A program made the position numbers and the translations under genes. 64,000 nucleotides of DNA, from NCBI GenBank assembly GCA_000827325.1, contig KN832884.1:160953-224952 (forward strand), written 5' to 3'. Positions 23,767 to 36,700 of the stretch are shown piece after piece (position 1 is the stretch's first letter; each line of letters starts with the position of its first letter). The notes under the pieces are model-generated. The model saw only the letters and a list, made by a program, of their open reading frames with translations. It ran no database searches and was not told the DNA's origin. The DNA is from Oidiodendron maius Zn (Eukaryota; Ascomycota; Leotiomycetes; Myxotrichaceae).

Positions 23767-25620
23767 ATGTTCGTGCACTCGGGGGCCGCCTTACACCGAC
23801 ATGAATTCTCCGCTCCCCTCGAGCCTCGCTCCTCTTCTGTGCCCAGGAGACCTTCTCTTCCTCGAGCCGCCTTCTCCCAACCCATATCTCGACGAGCCTC
23901 GACGTATGAGAAACCCTCCCCCGTCGTCAATCGACCTACGAGACCGAGACCACTCTCTGAGCTGCCGCTCCGGAGGATCACGGAACCCGTCGTGCGTTTC
24001 CAGGGCCCCGAGACGGAAACAATGAGCAATGAGGATGCCAGGTCGGTGGCCAACTCGGAGACGAGCGAGGTCACCTCGGCTGGCACGAAGTCACGCAGGC
24101 GGGTGCGGACGAGCACGACCTTCCAGCTGGCCCACCCGGCACCGACCCTCACCCAGAAGCAGAGATTAATACACATCCGCCCACGGCTGCTCATGCAATT
24201 GCAGCGCCTCAGACCTGATACGCGGCCAGAACCGGCCATTGACGTCCTGCCGTCTGCAGCGGTCATCCCTCGACTGGTACAGAAGTTCCCACGCATGTTC
24301 AGAGGCAAGGCTGTTCTGGGATTGAACGATGTTGTTCTAGTTCGAAGCGAGGAGTATGAAAGTCCGGAAAGCTCTGTGACGGAAGGTGCAGACTCAGACG
24401 GGGAGAGCATAGAAAACAGGGACATGATGGCGGTGATCTGCCAGATGCCCAAAGATGCTGGCGGATTGCAAGGCAAGGCTGAGATTGTCTTGAGCGATGG
24501 CTCTGTGTGGGTAGGCACCCCCCTTCCCAATGGCCTCTACGAATTCTTCAACGTGGACGAGAATGGCAACAAGACGACCGCACGATGGGTGAAGAGAAGC
24601 GCCCGGCGTAACAGTGCCGACTTCTCTGCTTCGGCTCCTGGCGCCTGTCCTCTCAAGTACACGTTCAGCATCATCGACCCAAACTCGCGCCGCCACCCCA
24701 TCATGGGCACCCTTACTCAGAGCACATTAGATATTCCTGATTTCTACACCTCTGTCTCCGCGTCAGCAAAGAAATACCCCCCAACTTCTCACATTCGACC
24801 CCTCTTTGGCGAGCATGATGCCATGGATGACGAGCTGACCCCTGAGAGAACAACCCACGCCGTCGGGGAGGACGTGAAGAGGCTCGTCCAGGTGACCGGG
24901 ATCTGGGTTGCTTTACGGGAGGGGCTTTCGCCATACTTCAAATATAACGATAGCATGGCCAACGGATCCATCTCAGCCAGATGCCGCGAATCAGGGCACG
25001 GGAGGGCGAGATCGGTGTCCCTAACACCCGAACCCAGGCGGCCGGCTCTATGCCCCAACAGCACGAACACCCCAGAATCAGGCCACAGCGCCCTCGCGGC
25101 TGTGGGCAAGCTACGGCGAAGCCGCACGGCCGCACCCACACCCGCGCCGGCCGCGCCTACGCCCCAGATCGAAGTACTGAAGGCACCGCAGCGGTCCACC
25201 TCTGCTGGCACGGCGTTCATGCAACGAGTGGCGGCGCGGAGGAGCTGGAGACAGCAGAGCATCGTGCAGAGCGATAGCAGCGACGCAGACAGCAGCGCCT
25301 CGCGCCGTCCCAGACGATCCATGACCGAGTATGGAAGTATTTCCTCACCGCCGGCCTCTCTCATGCTCCCCGGCTCGTCTACGACCACTCCACTTGACAC
25401 CCCTACCCGGTCCCAACGACGAGTCCAGTCCGCCTACGCTCCCACCACCCTACCCCAAATTCTCCAAACATTCGCACCGGCGGCTCATCAGAGTGCGGAG
25501 CACCACCTCGACCACGACCATGACCCGGATCTCGATCTGGACTGGGTGGTGAAGCCGAAGACCAGTCGCTGGAAGACCTTCACGAATTTCTTCCGGCGGT
25601 CTCATACACAGTCCGCATAA
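23767..25620 (+). CDS. conserved Pezizomycotina protein of unknown function
   Basis: Single exon, 617 residues. I recognise the central block as conserved among filamentous ascomycetes but not tied to a named domain: FQLAHPAPTLTQKQRL, RPEPAIDVLPS, KFPRMFRGK, then an ICQMPKD...GSVWVGTPLPNGLYEF beta-rich part, FSIIDPNSRRHPIMGTL and IPDFYTSVS. Both ends are low complexity. The N-terminus (about 1-85) is Pro/Ser/Arg-rich. The C-terminus (about 400-600) is Ser/Ala/Pro-rich with an acidic His/Asp run and ends with a basic aromatic tail (SRWKTFTNFFRRS). No signal peptide or membrane helix. Function unknown; the start at 23767 is the first ATG of the frame. Confidence 0.8.
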   Translation: MFVHSGAALHRHEFSAPLEPRSSSVPRRPSLPRAAFSQPISRRASTYEKPSPVVNRPTRPRPLSELPLRRITEPVVRFQGPETETMSNEDARSVANSETSEVTSAGTKSRRRVRTSTTFQLAHPAPTLTQKQRLIHIRPRLLMQLQRLRPDTRPEPAIDVLPSAAVIPRLVQKFPRMFRGKAVLGLNDVVLVRSEEYESPESSVTEGADSDGESIENRDMMAVICQMPKDAGGLQGKAEIVLSDGSVWVGTPLPNGLYEFFNVDENGNKTTARWVKRSARRNSADFSASAPGACPLKYTFSIIDPNSRRHPIMGTLTQSTLDIPDFYTSVSASAKKYPPTSHIRPLFGEHDAMDDELTPERTTHAVGEDVKRLVQVTGIWVALREGLSPYFKYNDSMANGSISARCRESGHGRARSVSLTPEPRRPALCPNSTNTPESGHSALAAVGKLRRSRTAAPTPAPAAPTPQIEVLKAPQRSTSAGTAFMQRVAARRSWRQQSIVQSDSSDADSSASRRPRRSMTEYGSISSPPASLMLPGSSTTTPLDTPTRSQRRVQSAYAPTTLPQILQTFAPAAHQSAEHHLDHDHDPDLDLDWVVKPKTSRWKTFTNFFRRSHTQSA

Positions 25621-26935
25621 CATGCGCACGCGAGGATGCACTCGCCTTGTATCAACAGTTTTGCTCTCCTTTGTCGCTTCACACAAGTTTTTGTATTAAT
25701 ATGAGATTTGCCCATTGACATCTGCAGGATGGGATATCCGGGCGCGGGCACGGGTGTCACAGGCGACAGGAAATTGGCGTTTAAAAGACAGCAATGTCGC
25801 CCAGGGAGAGGAGGAGTTTCGCGAACGAATTCGGCTTGGTCGGGATATGGTGAATGCAAATACGAAAGCACTTTGTATCGTAGGCGCTGGAGTACATGTT
25901 CGCTGGCAAAGCAATGCTACACTCCCGGTTTGACGTGTTTGAAAGTCTTGTGCCCATTTAATGCGTGACAGAATATTTATTTGCAGTATGGGCATACTTG
26001 GATACTTGGCCACTTGCACTGCTCGGTTTGGGGGGACAAGGCTGCCGTATCGTAGAACCCATTATCTCCTGTCGTATCATTTAATTCCCTCGCCCTTCAC
26101 ATCTCTCGAAACTTATGGAGTGCCACGAGATGCTCGATTTTCTATTTTGGACAACACTGGCCCTGCTGCGGCTACTCCATCGCGCTGCTTAGTCCTCCCT
26201 ACGTAGGAGCAGCGACAGCAGGCAAAAGTGGTTGCGTACCTGCAGTGCCTAGACCCTATTACCTTCAAGAGGCGAATCCGCCCGCCCCCGGGAATCCCCA
26301 AAAGTGCAATCTGAACACCATCGAGAGAGTTCTCGTGAGTGCAAAGTTAACTCGGATTGTGATTTTCTTTCTTTTTATTCTCCCCCGTTTCCCCCTCAGG
26401 TGTCATTACGCAGGGTCCGTCTTCTGGCGGATGACCACGAACCAGGTCTCAGCCTCTCAGCCACACCTTGGAACCTCGAACGAGAAGTTAGACGAGACGA
26501 CAGGACCAGCAGCCCTGTTTGTTGAACCCGCCGAAAACCTCGTGCGACTCTTCTACGCTGGCCGACGATCTCACACACAATTGTACCTCCCCCCTGAGCA
26601 GAGGGGGTTCGCATGAGATTGTGAGCTGTGTGTTAACTGTATTTTGAAACGGGAACTGGGTTGTGGAGAAGCTCGAACGAGGATCATTTCATCCCTCAGC
26701 AACCTCCCTTCTGACCTGGGGTGGGTATTCTTGGCCGTGAACTGCAGAGCTCTTGCCGCGCGCACCTCGACGCTGGAGGAGTGCCAGAAGAAGAGGGACA
26801 TTACTTGAGGTACGTTGCTCAAAAGGAGACTTTGATCATGCATGCTCCCCCTATCTTTATCCTTCCAGTTTGCTCTTCATCTCTCTCCGCGCCCTCTCTC
26901 TCCACTCTCTGCTATACAGCCTCGCTGACCAGACA
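25621..26935. promoter_or_regulatory. 1.3 kb upstream region of blm10
   Basis: No supported gene. Several short ATG-initiated frames precede the blm10 start, and the last 120 bp are strongly pyrimidine-rich. It probably contains the promoter and leader of blm10. Confidence 0.4.
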
Positions 26936-29900
26936 ATGCACTCTGCAGACCTCGACCTCGATCTATCTTCCCCCTCCGACCTCCTCTCCCCCCCACCCGG
27001 CCCAGGCACGCCCGTGCCTCCCCTCTTCGCCATGGAGGAAGCCGACACCAACGGCGTCTATCACCACACTCATCTCGCGCAGCTTCGCGCCGGTGGCGGC
27101 GCCAGTGGCGACTCCGTCTCGCGCGCAACCTCCCCCGGACTAGGTTTCAGTCCGCACGACTCCGCACACACCTTCCTCGAGCGGGAGAAGCGCTACCGTC
27201 CGCGGACGTATCCGTACTTCAAGCTGCTCCCGTACGGCGTGGAAGAGGAAGCCGAGCGGAACAATGCGCTGGAGGAGATATTGAAGCAATTGTACATTGC
27301 GGTGCGGGCGGAGGATATCGCCCCGGGAGCGGTGCACTGGACGCGGGAGTTGAGAGGGTGGTTGAATCTGAAATTTGAGATTACGAGGGCGTTGAGGGTC
27401 AAACTCGTTAAGTTATATTATATGCTGTGCTTGGCCCCGGGGATCGATTCGAGTGCTGCGGATAGGTTTGAGAGTATGTTCCGCACGCTGACGAAGTGAG
27501 TTCTTTTTCTTTCTTTTCAAATATATATATATTGCCTTGAATGGAGCAAGGACTAATGTATTTGGCAGGAGAAAACACTATCTCAAGCCTGGCAAAGACC
27601 TCATTCTTGACTGGCGACCGTTGTGGAAAGAACTCAAGAGCGTGGTGCTTCCTTCGGAAGTAGCGTCGCATCAAGGCTCAAGAAAGCGAAATAACAGGCA
27701 CATCATCCCGCTGTGCAATCATGCATACCAATATTTCGACCCAGGAGAGAGAGAGGTCATACTGAAGGAAATGCTGCAGTATTATAGCACGTCAGAGATC
27801 AGTGGTGCATTTATAGTGCTGGGCTCATTGAATCTGCTCATGCCGACACATCCATCGCCAGACGAGAATGGCCAGCTCCAGCCGCAGGACTACTTGCCTA
27901 CCTTTTTCCACCTCTGGTCCCTCGTGGCAAGGTCGAAGCAGGCAGATATTTATTTCTTTGACATATTCTCCCGCCTGGCTCGGGACTCCCTGGCATGCGA
28001 GCACGTCCCGTTCAATGAATACGGCATCTTCACCAAGGATCAGTCGGATCTTATATTCACAGCGTTGCTAAGGCTTACTGAAATTCCCGTCGGCCAAGCA
28101 AGCTCTCCCTACAGTGCCATCATTGATCTCGGATCCGGATTAGGAGTGTATCTCGAGAAAGACAAGAGGAAGAATCCCACGGGTTACTCGATTGCGCGAT
28201 GGATCGTCATGTCGTTATCGCCTGCGTGTCTAGACAGGCCCGGATCGATACTATCCAATCTAGAAGGCATGATGGAGTCCATTGACACCTTCTTCCACCC
28301 TTCGAACCACGGTGCCTGGACAGACATGCTCGGCTCGATAGTCTTCCACCTTGTTGACTTCTTCGTCATGAGATGGAATAGGGAGCAGAGCGGAGAGCTG
28401 GATATCCCCCCGGAGCGACGGATTACGGATGAGCTCAAGGCGAGATTTGTGCTGAGTCTAAAGGAGGTTGTGTTCATGGGCCTGTTCTCGAAGAGGGCGA
28501 AGTCTTTGAACTACTATTTCGGTGCTTTACAAGGTCTCTCATATCTGGAGCCGCACCTGATATTGCCTGGCGCTTTGCAGCGATTCTATCCGTCTCTGCA
28601 GGGCCTAGTCGAGGTCCATCGGACTCAATCCTCTCTTTGCGGCCTGCAGATGGTCGCCAATGTCATGGCCAAGCACAAGGGGCTGCGATGTCATATCACG
28701 GCACTCTTGGCCCTTGCATTGCCCGGAATTGATGCCAATGATTTGACCAAAACACAGCACACGCTCAACTTCATACAGTCTGTAGCGTACAGCATCCCAT
28801 TCATTGATCTGACGAAATCACGGGATGATATCCATGACAGCTCGCTAGCTATTCAATGGGTGCAGGGTGAAATGGATCGCATGGAACGAGAAGGCCCGAA
28901 TGTCTCCATCGACTACAGGACAGAACTCAGCGATGAGGATGAGGCGAATATCGTCCGGTCGTCTACGGCCGGCTTTGGCGAGTATGTCCTGTCCCTGCTC
29001 GGCCGCATCTTCACACTTCTAGAGAACCTTCCCGAGCTATCAAGAGTGCGATCAGGGTCTCCCGAGGAGAGCGTGATCAATACCTTACCTGCTGCACTCT
29101 CTCCCTTATTCTCAGCGCTCTCCCCGGAAATCTTTGATCAGGCTCTGGAGAAAGTCGCTACCTTCGTTGGAGGTCACGTAGTGCACCAAGCACGTGATGC
29201 GATGGCTTATATCTGCAACTCCCTCTGCAAAGCCAATCCCGAGAAGACCCTAAAGATATTCGTCCCAATGCTCATAGTGGGGATTCGGAATGAGATCGAT
29301 TATAATGACGCCGCTTCGGATAGGAGTAGCGGTGTTGATGTGCTTCCTCGAGACCGTGCCTTGGTGTGGCATATCAGCATGCTCAGTATGATCATTGTCC
29401 ACGTGGGGGATAGCCTTATGGCGTATAAGAAAGAACTGTTTGATATTGCTCTCTATATGCAGGAGAAGTGCCGAGGCATTCCTACCGTGCACATCTCAAA
29501 CTATATCCACCATCTCCTCCTCAACCTCACACTTATTTACCCTGTCGATGGCGCGTTGTATGAGCCGGAAGTCTTTGAGCGCGGTATTAATGTCGATGAC
29601 TGGGGAAAGTGTACAAAGCCCTCTGATTTGACGATAAACTGGCATCTACCTTCTCAAGAGGAAATCTCGTTCGCTGTGGAGTTATTTGAGTCTCAGGCAA
29701 ATACCGCTATGCAGCGGCTCACTAATCTTATCAGCGACAACCCGTCAGTAAGCAGAAAGGGGAAGAACAAGGAGTGGTCAGATGAAGTTTCCAGAAACTT
29801 GTCTCAATTGCGCCTTATCCTCTCGGGTATAGCTACACTGTTTGATCCCAAGAAAGCGTCCGGACATTCAATGCTGACGCAAGATGATGATGGCGATACG

Positions 29901-32900
29901 ATGATGAATTCCTCCACGCCTACAGACAACGATGAGGATCCCTTAGCGGAAACAGCCGAGGACGATGAGACTCGGCCGCAGTTCCACTACCGCGCCGGCT
30001 ATCTCCTTGAAAAGGACAGTCCTACATATATCCACATTCACAAGGGGCGTGAGGAGGTCGGCCATCTTCTTTCGAGAATACACTCGTTCCTCACGGCGAA
30101 CCAGGAGGATGATGTTGCCTGCTTCACGGCCTTGTACTTGACATATAGGACATGGATCACGGATGTCGGCAATGAGCGATCTGCTCATACACTTGAGCGA
30201 ATCAGCAAGCTTTACGCGGTTGATATTCGCGCTTTCAAGGTTAACGGGCTGCGTAAGGTGTACCCCAGACCTCTTCTTATCAAGCGAGCTGGGATATACC
30301 ACTTCCAGCGTGCAAAGCACAACTCATCTGCCCGGCAGAAATCAGAGCTGGATAAAAAGCTCTTGCTGGATCTCGCAGAGTCTTCGGTGTCTATGTACTC
30401 GGATGTTAGGCTCAACGCGCAATCTGCACTAGAGTCGGCGTTGAAGAGTCTAATCGGTGGCCGACCTCTCGTCATCCCTCCCCTGCTTGAGCGGTTCAAG
30501 CGCGCCTTGGACAACAATGATTACGATGTGATAAAGGGCTCGCTGTACACATTGCTCTTCACTAGCTTGACAAAGACGATTTCAAAGGATTGGCGATTTG
30601 CGCCGCAGTTAGTGGAGCTCTACATCCGTACTTCGTCAGTAGATAAGCCATCTATTCAGAAAGTTAGCAACACCGCACTGTACGGGGGGCTTCTCGAGTT
30701 CGGCAAGCCGTTGGAGACGTACATGGTTATTGATCAAGATCTCCTGCAAGCCTTCGAACCTAGGGAGGACTGCTCAGCGAAGATCGAGACGAGGCATAAG
30801 TTCCTAGTGCAGAGACGCGAGAGGGTCGAGAGCAAGAAGTTAGACCTAGCAAAACATCTTACCGAGTTGTCCAGAAATTCGCATTGGAAGATTGCGGGCA
30901 AATGTACCGTTTTTATCCACAATGCAGGTCTGCGAACGAAGACTCTCGCGCCGCCTTCATTCATCCAACTTGCTGTTCAAGGGTCAGTTGATGATCACCC
31001 CGGTCTGAGGAGTGGGTATGCTGAGATGCTCACCCGTATCTTCCTCCATATCGAGACTCGCGCACTGTACGGTCACAGCTACGAGAGGTTTATCCGTGAG
31101 GAGGAAACCCCTCATAATACCATCGAGGTTAAAGTCAATCGTGATGATCCAAACTGGACAGAAAAGTTTGTAAATGCATTTGCGAAGAAAAACGACACAC
31201 CAGAGTATTTTGTCGATCGGGACTTCCCAGGGTGGCTCGTCTGGGGCGACAGTTTCAAAGCTTCAAGGGCACAGCCTCTCCAGTTCACGGACTTTGATGA
31301 GCTGGAGACAACCGCCAGACAGCAAATCGGCTCGCTACTTACCCGCGAATGGTACCACAAGTACTTTTCGTACATGAAGCAAGAACCCCGCGACGCATCA
31401 TCCGATCGCTTCAGGCTGCACCACGTCATGCTGTTGATTCCAACTTTCAGCCTCATGTATGCGGGTCTATGTTCCGCAACGTTTGAGGATATCCAGGAGG
31501 AGCTGAAGGCTGTATATGAAGATGGTACTGACAAGCATCAGCATCGCGCGACTTCGGAGATTCTGGCTGCTCTTATGGTGTCCGCGCTCTCGTGGCCTAT
31601 CAAGACTCGTAATATGGTGTGGGAATACGCAGTGCCGATCATGCTTCAAGTCTTCGCTGATGGCTTGACACCGGAGAATATCCAATATTGGATGACTAGT
31701 TTACACATGGTCATCTCAGGCAAGGACCCTCGGGAGGCACGCGAGATATTCGATAGACTTCTATCATTCAGACTGGATATTACCTCCAACGCGGCATTTA
31801 AAGAGAGTTCGAAGGTGCAGCTACTGGAATTCGCTATTCAGGATGCTGGGTGGCATTTCCGTGAAGAGGGTCCTATTCTGGAGGATTTCCTTGCGCATAT
31901 TGATCACCCTTATAAGAGTGTGAGAGAAGCCATTGGGCGCACGATTGCTGCTATTTATCGTACACGATACTTTGAGGCATTTAAGGATGTTGAGACGCTG
32001 TTGAAAGAAAATAAAGCTGCATCGTCAATTGGTATCAAGCCCTACACTCCCTCAGACAGTTTTAGGGCAAGTATCAAAGATGTTTTTAGACGTCTTGAGA
32101 TCTGGCGCCAGGAGCGCACTCCCGGGCAGCAGACTCCTTCGTCTTATACCTCGGGCAGCAAGACTGTGCTATTATGGCTGGATACAACACTGCAATCCCA
32201 GGAGTGTACACAACTGTTAGATTTCTTCCCTGATGTCTTCATGGAGCAGCTCTTGCACATGATGGATGTGAAGGAGGACCCTGAACTTCAACAACTCTCC
32301 TACCTCGTCTATCGCCATCTTCCCAATATCCCCTTTCCATCTGGCGAAGACGGGGCCTTCATCTCCGCTCTTATCCGCATCGGCAAGATGTCAACCTCTT
32401 GGCACCAGCGGCTGCGGACCTTGATAAACATGCAGGTCATCTACTTCCGCCGCATTTTCCTCATCAAACCCGAACAGCAACAAGCGCTCTTTGACTCCGT
32501 GGCAGAAATGCTCGAGGATCCCCAGCATGAGGTCCGCATGGGCGCTTCTACAACCCTTGCGGGAATGATCCGCTGTTCGCCAGTCAGACTCCGTAACAAC
32601 ATCCTCTCCTCACTCAAGACCAGATTCACGGAGGCGCTGATGAAGAATCCGATGCCCAAGAAGGTACCTGGCACCAACACTCCCGTACATACAAACCAGC
32701 AAATTATCCGGCGCCACGCTGCTGTACTTGGTCTGGGTGCTCTTGTCACCGCATTTCCCTACGCGACTCCGCCGCCAGAATGGATGCCCGAGATCTTAGC
32801 TCTGCTAGCATCTAGGGCGGCAAATGACGCGGGTGCAATCGGAAAGGGTGTGAAGACTATACTGGCGGACTTTAAGAAAACGAGACAGGATACTTGGATT

Positions 32901-33034
32901 ACTGACCAGAAGGTTTGTTATCTCCACATGCTCCCATTTAAAGCACACACGTAGTTAACACATGTGTTCAGTATTTTACTTCCGAACAATTAGAAGATCT
33001 GGAAGGAGTCTTGTGGAAATCATATTTTGCGTGA
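26936..33034 (+). CDS. blm10: proteasome activator Blm10/PA200
   Basis: Exons 26936-27495, 27569-32912 and 32972-33034 give 1988 residues, in the expected range of about 1,850-2,150. Blm10 caps the 20S proteasome core and opens its gate in an ATP-independent way. It has an Asp/Pro-rich N-terminus, and the protein proper begins at YRPRTYPYFKLLPYGVEEE. The rest is one long HEAT-like solenoid with an acidic loop around the mid-protein. The last exon is only 63 nt. Reading through instead of splicing would replace the tail with an unrelated KVCYLH ending. After splicing, the C-terminus is EQLEDLEGVLWKSYFA, matching the family tail that docks into the core particle. The donor is the less common GTTTGT. 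Confidence 0.96.
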
Positions 33035-33753
33035 TAGAAACACCTAACCATACACATTCACACACACACACACAAACATACGATCAAACAATCAAACACG
33101 ACGTCCACACCATCGCTTGCGTTTGCCTTGCTCTACTGTTTGTTTAAATAAATTAGGAAGAGGTTATCATCATATGTACAATTGGGACGGGTTACATTGC
33201 ATTTGGGAGCGGAGTTACAGATGGAGTGAGGGAAGACAGAAAGAGAGAGAAGGATGATTCTTGAGAGATAAGTACTTGCTGAGCTGCGAGCCTGTGGTTT
33301 GCGTGCATTCATTGATGGACGGATTGGATGGGCTTTGCATAAAGGCTAGCATGCTGTAACTAAGTGGGAAAGTACTAAATAGTATGTTTTCTTGTTTCAT
33401 CAGAAAATCTCCCTTTACTTTTCGTCCCTTGTGAGATCATAAGGAGTGAAGAATAAGGTACTCTTGAACATCTAGTGCATTGAATTACTATTCTCGCACT
33501 ATTAACCAGCTTTAGAAGATGTTTCTGTTAACTCAATGTAGCTATGGTACAATACAAACTTATCGTTTCTCCTTGGCACACAAAATCATGCTTCCATCAA
33601 TCCTACCGCGCGGCGCCTGGTTCAAAGATGGAATGAATTCATCGTATCTCCTCCACGCCAAATCATTATCAAAGCGTCAACGCCAGACTCCAGGCCTGGT
33701 CCAAGTTAAAAAGAGCTTCCTACTCGTGACCACCTGTGGAGTGCCGCGCAATT
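33035..33753. other. 719 bp convergent intergenic region with a short CA repeat
   Basis: 3' flanks of blm10 and the MYST acetyltransferase. A short (CA)n microsatellite is present at about 33059-33074. No gene is supported. Confidence 0.5.
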
Positions 33754-36700
33754 TCATACGACCTCCCCTTCGGCATCGACTTCGATATCCCCAGTGACAA
33801 GCATGCTATCATCTATATCTTCATCGCCATCGGCATCAAGTAAAAGACTCTTGCCCTTCCCATTTAGAATTGGTTTGCCCATCGATCTGCGATCCCGATC
33901 TCTTCTCGTCCGGGGCTTCTCGAAGATGATAGCGTCCTCGTCTTCCTCCTCGTCGTCCTGCAGAGGGCTGGAGTTCTTCTCCTCCTCGTCCTCTTCAACG
34001 TCGTCGTCGTCGTCGACTTCCTCATCGCCGAGGAGAACCTCGGTACCTAGTCTGCTGCTTCTAGAGCGTGGAGGGAGGCCGGGTCCACTATCTGCATTGC
34101 CAAAGTCGCTCTTCTTTGTCCCCTTGGGCCATCTTCCCGGGCCGCGACCGGTGCCGCCGCTCCGCCTCCGTGACGTGCTGCTGAATGATCGGTTTGTCGA
34201 GGAGCGTCGCGAGGAGTTGCTGGAGGTCCGTTTGGGTTGTGGCCGGGATGGGGTGATGGAGTTCAGAGTGGACCGAGGTCGTGGAGATGGTCGAGGTAGA
34301 GTGGCGCTTTTCCGCGCACCTGGAAGGGGTGGATATACTTCAAAGCGAGTGGCTTGAATGGAGGCGGCCTTCTCATAATATGTGTCTTCCTTGGAGAGGC
34401 CGTTCACTTTTGATGATGGGGATTTTACTACATCACTTTCAATAGAATCCACTCTGATGACGTCACCAGGTGCGGTGGTTAAGTTGCGTATGGAATCCGA
34501 GAGGGAGTTTGTATCACCATTGGTCATGCCATTGCCATTTTGGAAGTCGTCCTTAACACCATTTTCGAGGGGGTCTTCCTCTTCATCAGCTTCCCTTGGT
34601 GCAACAGTGTTAAGGGGAGGTGCAAGATCGAAGGCCGAAGCGTTTCCTCGTCCCATGATATACGGAGTCCAGACTAGTCCCTTCGGGTTCAAAGTGGCAT
34701 ATCCCTTGGCTTCATGGTGTCGAACAACCTCGCGATAGTATTCAGGTTTCAGCTTCATGGCGTATGTCCCCGTAACATGATCTCGCACGAGAGCACCCAA
34801 CGCATCAAGTGCGGATATGACATCGTCAGGTGTTAAACCCATTGCGTCTGAGATCTCCTTGACGCTAGGGATCTTATCGCCGGGCTTGTAATCCCGGAGA
34901 TAGTAACACAGGACAAGCCTCCAGTAGTTCCGGTATGAGACAAGGCCCATATCTGAGAGCGGTTTCTCGGGAGACCCTGTCTTCTTCTCGACTCTTGTGA
35001 GAAGATATGAGAAGTCTATGAGCAAATGACCGTAGCCTTTCCGTTGGTGGATGGGAAGAACAAGTATGCAAGATACGTTATTCTGACTGCTGGGCCTCTT
35101 TTCTTTGGAGAAGTAGCCAACAAAGTGACATCCGTACTCGTCATGCTCCGTCATGACGTAGAACAGGAATGGCTCGACATCGTAGTAGAGGGTTTTGGAG
35201 CCAAGAAAGAGCTTGGCCAAAAGACAGAGATTCTGGCAGTAGAGAGGATTTTTGCGTCCATCAACCTCGAAGACCATGATATTGCCATGTCGGTATATCT
35301 CGTCGCCGGGAGGATGCTTCCAAGGGCATTTTGACTTGTGTCGCCATGCCACTATGTCCGATTCCATATACTTCAGGCAAAATTCACAGATGAACAAAGC
35401 CTTATTCCGACTGTATTCTTCAGGGTATGGCGCAGCATACCAAATGTCGATCTGATGTTGCCCAAATTCAATATACTCGATCTGGCTCGCCGGGCCGGAG
35501 ACCTTCCGCGGTCTCTTGACTCCTGCTGCAGCTGCTTCTTCAGCCGCTGCTACCACTCTCGCCTTCCACTGTTCTTCCGCTCTCTGTCGTGCTTCGTCGA
35601 AGAATCGTCGGTGATCGGTTTTGGGAAGTGTAACTGCTGTATCAGCTTCTGGCTCCGTGAGAATACCGCCGTATGGCTTTGACTTTAATTCATCCATCTC
35701 TTTCTCATGGAGAGAGTAGAATGGCTGTGAATAGCTGGACGGCATAAACGAAGATATTGTCGATGATGCACCAGGGCCAGAGGTAGGGCGGGTCTTCTTT
35801 TTCTTTGGCTTTGGGGGAACTGATTCAATATTGCGAAGGTCCACAGCATCGAGGCGAAATATCATTTTGAAGCTGTTTGCTGACTTCTCTGAGATTATTG
35901 CAGCCGTCTGGTTCGAGGAGGACGATTTGGGTCTTAGCGATCTGGATGTGCGGGGACTTGCTGGAGGCTCAGTTTTGACACCATGTCCATTCACTAAGGG
36001 CTTGTCGACGTCTATCTTTTGCCCCGGTGAATTGTCGGATTTGCTGTGATCGCTATCGCGGTTGCGCCGCCTCACTGGGGATGCTCGAGCTGCTTCTTCC
36101 GCATCGATATCCGCGGACGAAGTTTTCCGCTTTCGCAATAGACGTGAGCCATCCATTGGATCATCGGGCGCAATTAGCTGATTGAAAACTGAGTGCGAGT
36201 CGGGTTTGATGGTGCCTCGCTGAGAGGGTAGGAGATCTCCGGGAACTCTGTCCCTCGATATTCGTCTTGAAGATTGATCTTGTGGGGACTCTTGTGCGGC
36301 AGGCTCGGGTTGGAGCTTGTTTCTGACACAGTCAGGGCACACCCAATGTTCTGCCTCTGAAATTTAGATTATCAGTAACAGGACTAGTATACTGTTTAAA
36401 TAGAATTCTGACATACCTTCATCGGACTTGAGCGCGTTCGCATTACGCGCACATTGGCGATGCGCTAGAACCTCGTCAGCCTTGTATATTGCCAAATCCT
36501 GGGTAGACAAACCATTATCATCACAAACATCACAAGATAGATACAACTCAAACTCCTCACTAGGATCATTTTCTTCATCCTGCAGGCAGAATCTGGCACC
36601 ACATCAGCATCACACATAAATTCGCCGAGGGGAAAGCATACATGCACCGATTTGGGTTTGTGGGATCCTCGTCTTCATCCTCCGCAGCAGGGTCCCACTG

